17,667 bases of DNA from an uncultured Clostridia bacterium (GTDB taxonomy: Bacteria; Bacillota; Clostridia; Oscillospirales; Ruminococcaceae): NCBI GenBank assembly GCA_947631585.1, contig CANRLY010000013.1, positions 1 through 17,667 of the forward strand, given 5' to 3'. The position numbers were made by a program, and so were the translations under genes. A model generated the notes under the pieces. The model ran no database searches, had not been told where the DNA came from, and saw nothing but the letters and a program-made list of their open reading frames with translations. The stretch's first letter is position 1. Every line of letters starts with the position of its first letter. Shown here one piece after another: positions 7,654 to 14,375 of the stretch.

Positions 7654-9114
7654 CTATTTCAGCCGGATCTCCACCTCCTCATCGGAAATAACACAGGTTT
7701 CCAGTATTTCCGATGCAATAAGACGCTTGTTCGGGTTTGAAAGTTTATCCCAATCGTCAGCTGTCCGGCTTAATTCAGTGTAACATAGTTCGCCGCTGTT
7801 ATCAACAATTTTCTTTATCTTTTTAGCAATTGTTAATTTTTTGTCGGCAAGCTCGCAAATTGCCTTGTCAAAAACCTCCGCCGTTACCACCGAAACGTCC
7901 TTTATCTTTTCTTTTAACTCGTTTATCTTTGCGCTTACCTGCACAAGCTGAGAACGCAGCTGGTTTTCCAGCGGGGAAGTTTCCTGCTTTTTTCGTAATT
8001 TTGCCAGTTCACGCAGCCGACTTGTTATGACCTTGCTGCATATTTCTTCGGCGATGTCGCTTCGCAGGGAATGACCGCCTTTGCAGCCGCTGACCTTTTT
8101 CTTCCGGCAGTAAAGGTAGGTAATGCCTTTTGCGCTTGTGACTGACAACTTGCCGCCGCACTGCTTGCAGACAGCTATCCCCGAAAGGTAGCTCCTGGTT
8201 TTGCTTTCAAAAGAATAATTACGGTTTCTTTGGAATTTTTCCCACACTGCCAGCCAGATCTCGGAGGGTATCAATCCGGTGTGCCGACCTACCGTCAGGT
8301 GTTTGCCGGTCAGTCCCGAACTGCTTTTTCCGTAACATATGCAGCCATGCTCACCGTCAAAATCTTCAAGAGCTGAAGTTATTATCAGCCCTTCCTCTTG
8401 AAAAAATCTGTACATTCTCCAGTCAGCTTTGGCATAAAATGGATTTTTCAACAGCCTGCTTACAGTTGAAGGACTCCAGAAACAGCCGTTGACCGTCCTG
8501 GAACCGCTGAGATTGAGCTGAGAGCATATCCCGGAAACGCCGGCTTTTCCGTATGCAAAATCGCTGAACATTCTGCATACCTGCAAGCTTTCCTCTTCTG
8601 ATATCATGTAACCCGATGTTGCCTTGCCGTATAATGTTACAGGTATCTTCTTGTACCCGAACGGTGGATATCCCCCAAGGTAGAAGCCTTTTTCGCCTCG
8701 TGAATAGTAATTGTCACGGACTCTGCTCTTGATGTTTTTTCTTTCCATTTCTGCAAACATAATAAGCAGCTTCATTATCATCACGCCCATTTCGCTTTTG
8801 CTGGAAAAGCTTTCCGTGCAGGAGATAAGCTCCACCCCCGACTTGTCCAGCTCCTCCAGCAGCAAAACAAAATCCAGAAGCGACCTGCTTATCCTGTCAA
8901 GCTTGTAAGTCAGCACCCCACGGAATTTTCCTTGCCGGCATTTGTCTATCATCTTCATGAAATCCGGCCTGTGGGTATTTGCGCCGCTGAAACCCCTGTC
9001 TGAAAACACTTCGGTCTGCTCTCCTCCCGCAAATCTGAGACATAACTCCGTCTGGGTCTCGATGCTGATGGAGTCGGCTCTGTCCGCCGACTGCCTTGCG
9101 TAAATGGCTAACGT
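7654..9114 (-). CDS. Serine recombinase of the skin-element/SpoIVCA-like type, non-AUG start
   Basis: The enzyme cuts and rejoins short DNA sites through a serine-DNA intermediate. Counted from ACG 9114 it has 486 residues, near the 500 of SpoIVCA. Visible: IYARQS with catalytic Ser9, SISIETQ, DRGFSG, LDRISRSLLDF (about 72-82), a recombinase domain at about 140-300 (GGYPPFGYK... LKNPFYAK), a zinc ribbon with Cys at 316, 319, 336 and 344, and a coiled coil at about 370-440. The GTG at 9009 would drop the catalytic serine. Upstream of it the frame stays open only to a TGA at 9123-9121, and no ATG, GTG or TTG lies between. AGAGGTGAG sits about 6 nt before ACG, and T-L-A-I-Y-A-R-Q matches where family members start with Met. 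So either ACG is used weakly or the start has mutated. No clear promoter was found for it. Confidence 0.88.
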   Translation of the reverse strand, partial: TLAIYARQSADRADSISIETQTELCLRFAGGEQTEVFSDRGFSGANTHRPDFMKMIDKCRQGKFRGVLTYKLDRISRSLLDFVLLLEELDKSGVELISCTESFSSKSEMGVMIMKLLIMFAEMERKNIKSRVRDNYYSRGEKGFYLGGYPPFGYKKIPVTLYGKATSGYMISEEESLQVCRMFSDFAYGKAGVSGICSQLNLSGSRTVNGCFWSPSTVSRLLKNPFYAKADWRMYRFFQEEGLIITSALEDFDGEHGCICYGKSSSGLTGKHLTVGRHTGLIPSEIWLAVWEKFQRNRNYSFESKTRSYLSGIAVCKQCGGKLSVTSAKGITYLYCRKKKVSGCKGGHSLRSDIAEEICSKVITSRLRELAKLRKKQETSPLENQLRSQLVQVSAKINELKEKIKDVSVVTAEVFDKAICELADKKLTIAKKIKKIVDNSGELCYTELSRTADDWDKLSNPNKRLIASEILETCVISDEEVEIRLK

Positions 9115-9139
9115 GTTTGCTCACCTCTTTAAATAGCAA

Positions 9140-9168
9140 TTGACATTTCCCGGGTAATAATGTATAAT
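9140..9168 (+). promoter_or_regulatory. Consensus sigma-A promoter of the LCP gene
   Basis: TTGACA (9140-9145), exactly 17 nt, TATAAT (9163-9168), with TG directly before the -10 box. Both boxes are perfect. It fires away from the recombinase gene, whose start is only 26 nt to the left. Confidence 0.88.
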
Positions 9169-9216
9169 AAAAATGTATTTATTGTTTTAAGATCGTTTTG
9201 AATGAAAGGAACAACC

Positions 9217-10764
9217 ATGGCGTATAATGACGATAGATCTCTGGAAGATCTTATTGCGGATTCTATAAACAGAAAAAAGTCCGCAGTATCCAAGGTAAAA
9301 GTCGTCAAAATAAAAGGGAATACTTCTTCCGGACAGAAAAAGTCTCCCGATAAGTTTGACGTACATATCGACTATTCCAAATCCGAACCTGAATTTTATA
9401 GTGAGGACTCCCAGCAGTATGTTTCGGAAGATGAACTTTGGTATGACAGCGAAGAAATGATGCCGGACAGCTCCGAACCGCCGGTGAAAACTGCCAAAAG
9501 ACCCCAGCCCGACGACTTTGACGAAGAGTTTATCCGCACTCTCAGGGAGAATTTCGGGTCTAATCTTACGGCTGCCGAAAAGACCAAAAGCAGAAAAAGC
9601 AGTCAGGGCAGGGAAAAAGGCGAACGCTCAGGCGGCAAGAGCAAGCGGACTGCCTCCGCTCAGGTGAGACCGGTGTCTCACAGTGAAAGTGTAAGTCCTG
9701 CCGCTCATAAAAAAGGAAAAACAACAGAAAATAAAGTAAAACAAAAGAAAAAGGACAGTCACCATATGGATAATGAATACGAAGATACCGAAGTCAGGAA
9801 AAAGAAAAAGATCCTGCCGAAAGTTATCATTGCACTGATACTGCTGCTGATACTTGCAGTTGTGATAGTGTTTATGCTGATGGATAAGTACGCAGGGCTT
9901 TTTAACTATGTTCCTACTAAGGACAGGCTGGATATACAGAACGTTATTTCTGATAAGGAAGTAACTAATGTACTGCTTATAGGTTCTGACGTCCGCAGCG
10001 GAAATAGCTATGGATTGTCTGACTCGATGATACTTGTTTCAATGGATAATGCCAACAATGAAATAATCATGACTTCGTTCATGAGAGATATGTACGTTCA
10101 GATACCTGGTCAGGACCAGGAGACCTGGCATAAGCTGAACTGGGCTCATTCCCACGGCGGACCTGAACTGCTCATGGATACGCTGGAATATAATTTCGGG
10201 GTGGAGATAGACTATTATGCAACAGTGGATTTTGCCGCTTTTGCATCTATCATAGACGCTGTCGGCGGACTGGATATAACAGTTACCGATGCAGAAGCAA
10301 AAGCCATGCAGCCCCCAATGGCTGAACAGAATGATATTTTTGGAAATGAATACGGTACAGATTATATATATGAGTCCGGAAACTACCATATGAACGGCAA
10401 TCAGGCTCTGGCGTTTTCCAGGATAAGAAAAGGCGTAGGCGATGACTTTTCCAGAACAGACCGCCAGCGGCAGGTGATAGGTCTTATTTCTGAAAAGGCA
10501 AGATCTATGAATGTTAAGGAACTTGACGATCTTGCAGAAAAGATCCTGCCAAATATAACCACTAATATGGAAAAGAAAAAGATCATGAAACTCATGGCGT
10601 CCCTGCCGTCTGTGCTGAAATATGATCAGGTAAGCCAGAGGATACCTTACGGCGAAAAGGGCGACAGCTGGGATTATGGAAGCTCATCATCAGACGGGTC
10701 TATTATCGTTGTAGATTTTGATTTGAATAAGAAAATATTGGCAGAGACCATCTATAAGAAGTGA
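9217..10764 (+). CDS. LytR-CpsA-Psr (LCP) family cell-wall glycopolymer ligase
   Basis: LCP enzymes move lipid-linked glycopolymers such as teichoic acid or capsule chains onto peptidoglycan at the outer face of the membrane. The 515-residue product has a long, charged, probably disordered cytoplasmic region (about 1-195, rich in Lys, Ser, Glu and Asp), one membrane helix at about 199-224, and the extracellular LCP domain. The domain opens at VLLIGSDVR (Asp258, Arg260) and contains SMILVSMD, TSFMRDMYVQIPG, IDAVGGLDITV, ALAFSRIRKG (about 397-405) and FSRTDRQRQV (411-420), the phosphate-binding Arg/Asp residues of the family. Start ATG 9217 is preferred over ATG 9202, since AAAGGA at 9205-9210 is 6 nt away. 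It is the last gene before the right border of the insertion, so it appears to be cargo. Confidence 0.92.
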   Translation: MAYNDDRSLEDLIADSINRKKSAVSKVKVVKIKGNTSSGQKKSPDKFDVHIDYSKSEPEFYSEDSQQYVSEDELWYDSEEMMPDSSEPPVKTAKRPQPDDFDEEFIRTLRENFGSNLTAAEKTKSRKSSQGREKGERSGGKSKRTASAQVRPVSHSESVSPAAHKKGKTTENKVKQKKKDSHHMDNEYEDTEVRKKKKILPKVIIALILLLILAVVIVFMLMDKYAGLFNYVPTKDRLDIQNVISDKEVTNVLLIGSDVRSGNSYGLSDSMILVSMDNANNEIIMTSFMRDMYVQIPGQDQETWHKLNWAHSHGGPELLMDTLEYNFGVEIDYYATVDFAAFASIIDAVGGLDITVTDAEAKAMQPPMAEQNDIFGNEYGTDYIYESGNYHMNGNQALAFSRIRKGVGDDFSRTDRQRQVIGLISEKARSMNVKELDDLAEKILPNITTNMEKKKIMKLMASLPSVLKYDQVSQRIPYGEKGDSWDYGSSSSDGSIIVVDFDLNKKILAETIYKK

Positions 10765-10776
10765 TTATCTGAAAGT

Positions 10777-10815
10777 AAAAGCAAGACCGTGGCATAACTG
10801 CGGTTTTGCTTTTTT
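10777..10815 (+). terminator. Terminator of the LCP gene at the right end of the element
   Basis: AAAAGCAAGACCG (10777-10789) pairs with CGGTTTTGCTTTT (from 10801), one G-T pair, followed by a T run to 10815. It ends 8 nt before the right attachment core. On the minus strand it lies directly behind the broken end of dpaA and would help stop dpaA transcription there. Confidence 0.85.
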
Positions 10816-10823
10816 GCGTTCAG

Positions 10824-10827
10824 CGGA
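10824..10827. repeat. Right attachment core (attR), CGGA
   Basis: Second copy of CGGA, at the point where the dpaA reading frame leaves the conserved ALSLP sequence and runs into unrelated residues (LNAKKQNR...). The flanks differ from those at the left core beyond these four bases. The flanking dyad is not as clear as on the left. Confidence 0.6.
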
Positions 10828-11589
10828 AGAGACAATGCCCAGATAACTTTAAGACCAAGCTCTCCGGCGGCGTCAAAATCTACTCCGCCCGGTTTTGAGG
10901 CAAGATCTATCAAAAGAGCGTCTTTTGAAACGGTCATAAGTCTGGACCTGTCAAGTATCTTAGACGGCACGGTGTTGATTATCAGATCATAACGGCTCAG
11001 GTCGTTAAGAGCGTCATTAGTGTGGATAGGCTCTATACCGTCGGCTCTGCACCAAGCAAGATCTGAAAACTTCCTTGCTGCGCCGCTGACGTTTGCCCCT
11101 ACAGACGAAAACAGCCTTGCTGTTGTTCTGCCGACTCTTCCGTAACCCAAAACAAGAACATTCAGTCCCCTGATAGTCACCGCAAGTTCTTCCATAGCTA
11201 TCTGAAGCGCACCTTCAGCGGTGGGGATACAGTTTTTGACAATAAGCTCTTCACGAGTGAAATAGTCAAAAGTCCTGAAGCCGCCCTGTTTGAAAATGCC
11301 GGCGATCTCAGGAGTTATGTGACCGCCGACAACGATGGCATTTTCTTTGAGGCATTGCGTCAGCGAAAGCAAGGTGATATCACTTTCTGAAAAAGGAGCG
11401 TTCAGGTGGACGCCGTCATTGGTGACGATAATCGGCAGTACGAGAACGTCTGCGTTTCTTATCTGGGAAAGCGGAACACTTCCTTCTCCCAAAGCGGCAG
11501 TAACGGCAGTGTACTTTTCAGAAAGGTATCCGGCAAGATATCTGTCTCAGGTCGCCGCCTGCGACAAGGAATTTTGTATTTTTATCCAT
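10824..11589 (-). pseudogene. dpaA: dpaA, dipicolinate synthase subunit A: body of the gene, interrupted and frameshifted
   Basis: DpaA is the NAD(P)-binding dehydrogenase-like partner of DpaB. The true start is ATG 11589 (MDKNTKFLVAGGDLRQ, GGAGG about 12 nt upstream). Near 11540 the frame shifts: the next conserved residues, YLAGYLSEKYTAV, continue in another frame, as if 2 nt were lost from an ATATAT run. The rest is well kept: VLPIIVTNDGVHLNAPF, the Rossmann motif VLGYGRVGRTTARLF, NTVPS and DLASKPGGVDF. After ALSLP at 10824 it enters foreign DNA. The remaining 75 nt are at 1894-1820. Adding 2 nt, the joined gene has 843 nt (280 residues plus stop), a normal length. A start at TTG 11492 would lack the GGD nucleotide-binding N-terminus and is not credible. 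Confidence 0.9.
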
Positions 11590-11677
11590 AAAGGCAAAAC
11601 CTCCGTATTTCTGATATTTATAATATATGTGCCTTGCCGCTGATGGGTGATTATCCAGGTGAAGCCGCCTGCGACAA
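11554..11677. repeat. Pair of 14-bp direct repeats across the dpaA start
   Basis: GCCGCCTGCGACAA occurs at 11554-11567, inside the dpaA codons for LVAGG, and again at 11664-11677, 16 bp outside the sigma-K-like promoter. The copies are 110 bp apart. Chance, a partial duplication or a binding site are all possible. Confidence 0.6.
11621..11648 (-). promoter_or_regulatory. Sigma-K-like promoter upstream of dpaA
   Basis: On the minus strand AC (11648-11647), 17 nt, CATATATTA (11629-11621) fits the B. subtilis sigma-K consensus AC-N16/17-CATANNNTA completely. It lies 31 nt before the dpaA ATG, with GGAGG in the short leader. The spoVF (dpaAB) operon of B. subtilis is read by sigma-K in the mother cell. 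The match is short, so this rests on position as much as on sequence. Confidence 0.6.
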
Positions 11678-11684
11678 AATGTAC

Positions 11685-11713
11685 TTGAAATTTCTTTGGC
11701 AAGGTTATATAAT
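11685..11713 (+). promoter_or_regulatory. Sigma-A promoter of the flavin-reductase-like gene
   Basis: TTGAAA (11685-11690), 17 nt, TATAAT (11708-11713). The ribosome site GGAGG at 11735-11739 and the ATG at 11748 follow, giving a leader of about 28 nt. Confidence 0.8.
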
Positions 11714-11747
11714 AGTAATGTCAAAATTTATACCGGAGGTAATAATT

Positions 11748-12257
11748 ATGAACTTTAAGAAGATCGACATTGCAGAATTGGGATTTGACCCGTTTGAAAT
11801 GATCGGAAGCAAATGGATGCTTGTTACGGCAGGAACTCCTGACAGCTATAATACCATGACCGCAAGCTGGGGATTTTCCGGCGTTATGTGGGGAAAAAAC
11901 TGCGCTGTCACTGTGATAAGACCCCAAAGGTATACAAAAGAATTTATCGACAGGGAAGAATTGTTCACACTTAGCTTTTATGGCGAAGAAATGAGAGACG
12001 CTTTGAAATTCTGCGGCTCTCACAGCGGCAGAGACTGCAACAAGGCTGACGAAACAGGTCTGATCCCTGTGGGAATAGACGGCAGCGTGACATTTGAACA
12101 GGCACAGCTGACTCTCGTTTGCAAAAAACTGTACGTCCAGGATATGAAAGCCGATTGCTTTTCTGACGAGACGGTCGCAAAACTCAACTACCCGACCGGC
12201 GACTTCCATACCGCTTACATAGGCGAGATCCTTGCGGCATATCAGAAAGAACTGTGA
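11748..12257 (+). CDS. Flavin reductase-like FMN-binding protein
   Basis: The product is 170 residues and resembles small flavin reductase-like domain proteins that bind FMN and transfer electrons from NAD(P)H. The typical block YNTMTASWGFSGVMWGKNCAVTVIRPQRYT is followed by FTLSFYGEEMRDALKFCGSHSGRD, as in this family in Clostridia. The frame is open further upstream to 11634, but only ATG 11748 has a ribosome site (GGAGG, 8 nt) and a matching promoter, and the added residues look non-coding. It is divergent from dpaA and stands alone. Its physiological substrate is unknown. Confidence 0.87.
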   Translation: MNFKKIDIAELGFDPFEMIGSKWMLVTAGTPDSYNTMTASWGFSGVMWGKNCAVTVIRPQRYTKEFIDREELFTLSFYGEEMRDALKFCGSHSGRDCNKADETGLIPVGIDGSVTFEQAQLTLVCKKLYVQDMKADCFSDETVAKLNYPTGDFHTAYIGEILAAYQKEL

Positions 12258-12313
12258 GTTCTGTTGCAAAATCGCATGAAAAAAAGAAAATTGCTGTAAA
12301 TTGATTTTTTTTG

Positions 12314-12342
12314 TTGCAAAATGTAAAATGATGTGTTATAAT
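12314..12342 (+). promoter_or_regulatory. Sigma-A promoter of the L,D-transpeptidase gene
   Basis: TTGCAA (12314-12319), 17 nt, TATAAT (12337-12342). The -35 box lies within TGTTGCAAAAT (12312-12322), an exact copy of which lies 50 bp upstream at 12262-12272. In the leader, AGCTGCC (12359-12365) can pair with GGCAGCT (12388-12394) across a 22-nt loop, ahead of AAAGGA and the ATG at 12428. Confidence 0.8.
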
Positions 12343-12427
12343 AACTTTGTATGAATTAAGCTGCCGATGTTGCTATTGGATATTTATGGCAGCTCAAACG
12401 GTTCAGAACAAATGAAAGGATCTTACT

Positions 12428-14329
12428 ATGAGTAACAACATTGACCTTGACGAGCTTATCAATAAGCCTTCATCTCAGGGCGGAACCCCCGACCCTGAAA
12501 GCTCAGGACCGGAAGATAGAAGCGGTCTGAGCGATCTTGACGTCAAGCTTGGCTCAACTGGTTCAACTGCAGCAACTTACGAAACTGAGGAGAAGTCTGC
12601 GCCGCCTTCGGAAATAAATGCAGAGACCGATACGGGAACAGACAGAAGTCAGACTGAAAAGCCTGAAGAAAAGAAAATGACTAAGGCGGAAATGGCAAAA
12701 ATGATAGCCAATAATCTTTCTATCGCCCTTGACGAAGAGGAAGATGGAACTTATGTCAGAACTCAGGATATTTCGTCAAGAACTGCCAAAAAGAGCAAAT
12801 CAGAAAAGGCGTCGGGGCAGACTAAAAAATCTGAAAGCAAGAAAACTTCCGACAAAAAGCGCAAAAAGAAGAAAAACAAAAGTTCAGCGGGAAGTATTCT
12901 TGCGTTGGTGTTCGGATTTCTAGGCGGATTTCTGATAATTGCCGCTATTGCGTTTTATATCGGCGGACTGGTCGTGACTAACGGAAAGTTCCTGCCAAAT
13001 ACAACGGTGAACGGTCAGGACGTCAGCATGATGACTGCGGCTCAGGTAACTGATATGATGACCGACGACAGCGCTCCTACCGAGATCACTATAATCAAGC
13101 AGGACGGCAATAACGTCAAAATTCCTCTGAGCAGTATCGACTATAAGCTTGATACCGATGAAAAAGTCCAGGGACTTCTGGATAAAAAGGACACCGCTCT
13201 GTGGTTTATGTCGCTTTTTAACGTTACAAACTATAAAATGGAAGAACCTGAGGCTGAGTTTGATTCGGATAAACTGAAAGAAGAAATAAATAAGATCGAC
13301 TGGGGCGATACCGAACCAACCGACGCTTATATCACTTCTACAGACGAGGGCTTTGCCATCGTGCCGGAAGCTCCCGGAGAAAAGCTTGATACCGATAAGC
13401 TGTGGGCTTATGTCAAGGACAGACTTGAAAAGTCCGAAACTGATGTAAAAGTGTTGGATTCCGGCGCTTACCTTACGGCTAATGTCACTTCTGAGGACCT
13501 CCAGGATAAGCTTGACAGCATGAATTCCGTTGCCGATATCAAGATAACCATTGATTTTGACTATACTCAGGAAGTCCTGAAAGGCACAGATTTTGCCAAG
13601 TGGGTAACTTTCAAAGATGACGGAACATATACCGTTGACCGTAATAAGGTCATGGGTTATGTTGAGGAACTTTCCAAAAAGTACGACACCTACAACACCG
13701 AAAGAAAGTTCCACGCCACACTTCAGGGAGATATTGTCGTTCCTACCAGCGATGACGCTAAATACGGCTGGTGGATATATCAGGACGAGACTACCGATCT
13801 GCTGGTAAAACTCATTGAAAAAGGCGAATCGGTAACCACCGACCCGGTGTACTATTATACTACTAATAAGGACGGCACTAAAGCGTATGTCTTTACCGGA
13901 AGGGAAGAGGCACGCTCCGCTAATGACGATATCGGCGACACTTACGTTGAGATAGACCTTACCGCCCAGACTCTGTGGTATTACGAAAAAGGCAAGCTTA
14001 TGCACACCTGCGGAATAGTTTCCGGTCAGCTGAAGCCTGCCGCCAGACAGACCCTTCCCGGCGTTTACAAGGTATGGTTCAAGGCAAGGAACTACCACAT
14101 GAAGTCGTCTAACTCCGCCGGAGAGCAGTGGGAATCCGACTGCGCATACTGGACTAGAGTTGCGATCGTCGGTATCGGACTGCACGACTCCCAGTGGAGA
14201 GGCAATAACGTTGGCGGTCAGATCTATAAGACCAACGGTTCTCACGGCTGCATAAATATGACGCTCAAAGACGCAAAGTATATTTATGATAATGTTGAAA
14301 TGGATACGCCGGTCGTTATGTATTATTAA
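12428..14329 (+). CDS. Membrane-anchored L,D-transpeptidase (YkuD) with peptidoglycan-binding domain
   Basis: This enzyme cross-links peptidoglycan stem peptides (3-3 links) or attaches proteins to them, outside the membrane. The 633-residue protein has an acidic/Ser-rich and then Lys-rich cytoplasmic region (1-152), one membrane helix at about 156-182, a long extracellular middle region with two repeats resembling the putative peptidoglycan-binding domain of VanW/YoaR-type proteins (about 190-440), and a C-terminal YkuD domain (about 510-633). The catalytic signature is present: His586 in GLHDSQW and SHGCIN with Cys608. Start ATG has AAAGGA 7 nt upstream. It has the same cytoplasmic-tail plus single-helix plan as the LCP protein, but lies outside the inserted element. 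It is monocistronic with its own promoter and terminator. Confidence 0.93.
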   Translation: MSNNIDLDELINKPSSQGGTPDPESSGPEDRSGLSDLDVKLGSTGSTAATYETEEKSAPPSEINAETDTGTDRSQTEKPEEKKMTKAEMAKMIANNLSIALDEEEDGTYVRTQDISSRTAKKSKSEKASGQTKKSESKKTSDKKRKKKKNKSSAGSILALVFGFLGGFLIIAAIAFYIGGLVVTNGKFLPNTTVNGQDVSMMTAAQVTDMMTDDSAPTEITIIKQDGNNVKIPLSSIDYKLDTDEKVQGLLDKKDTALWFMSLFNVTNYKMEEPEAEFDSDKLKEEINKIDWGDTEPTDAYITSTDEGFAIVPEAPGEKLDTDKLWAYVKDRLEKSETDVKVLDSGAYLTANVTSEDLQDKLDSMNSVADIKITIDFDYTQEVLKGTDFAKWVTFKDDGTYTVDRNKVMGYVEELSKKYDTYNTERKFHATLQGDIVVPTSDDAKYGWWIYQDETTDLLVKLIEKGESVTTDPVYYYTTNKDGTKAYVFTGREEARSANDDIGDTYVEIDLTAQTLWYYEKGKLMHTCGIVSGQLKPAARQTLPGVYKVWFKARNYHMKSSNSAGEQWESDCAYWTRVAIVGIGLHDSQWRGNNVGGQIYKTNGSHGCINMTLKDAKYIYDNVEMDTPVVMYY

Positions 14330-14336
14330 AAAAATC

Positions 14337-14375
14337 ACCCTGCTGCGGTTCAAAACTGCGGCAGGGTACTTTTTA
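14337..14375. terminator. Terminator after the L,D-transpeptidase gene
   Basis: A 14-bp stem, ACCCTGCTGCGGTT (14337-14350) with AACTGCGGCAGGGT (14354-14367), includes two G-T pairs and is followed by ACTTTTTATG on the plus strand. On the minus strand it is followed by TGATTTTTTT, so it probably also ends the convergent DUF1294 gene. Confidence 0.88.

Larger units (their letters stand above)
1895..10827. mobile_element. 8.9-kb intervening element splitting dpaA, with a serine recombinase
   Basis: The two halves of dpaA lie in the same orientation 8.93 kb apart and join in frame when everything between the two CGGA copies (plus strand) is removed. Inside are a LacI regulator, a sugar-binding lipoprotein, two sugar permeases, a HAD phosphatase, a serine recombinase and an LCP protein, plus about 530 nt of AT-rich noncoding DNA at the left end. 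The recombinase has the resolvase, recombinase and zinc-ribbon domains found in enzymes that excise skin-type elements from sporulation genes. What is seen: split gene, recombinase, short core repeat. What is inferred: that this recombinase made the insertion and could remove it. No phage structural, replication or transposase genes are present. Confidence 0.82.

Noticed and set aside
7654..9009. Recombinase starting at GTG 9009 (451 residues)
   Set aside because: This start removes the catalytic YARQS segment although it is present, in frame, directly upstream.
9115..9200. A sigma-E-like promoter for the recombinase on the minus strand (TATACATT near 9159-9166)
   Set aside because: The -10-like sequence matches only 6 of 8 positions and the -35 region at the right spacing fits poorly, so I did not annotate it.
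1895..10827. Split of dpaA by an inversion or IS transposition
   Set aside because: Both parts are in the same orientation, no transposase or terminal inverted repeats are seen, and no target-site duplication beyond the 4-bp core is visible; simple site-specific insertion explains the data better.
10752..11492. dpaA as an intact 246-residue gene starting at TTG 11492
   Set aside because: It lacks the conserved GGD-RQ N-terminus, found just upstream in another frame with a proper start and ribosome site, and its last 20 or so residues are read from the LCP terminator and the LCP gene end.
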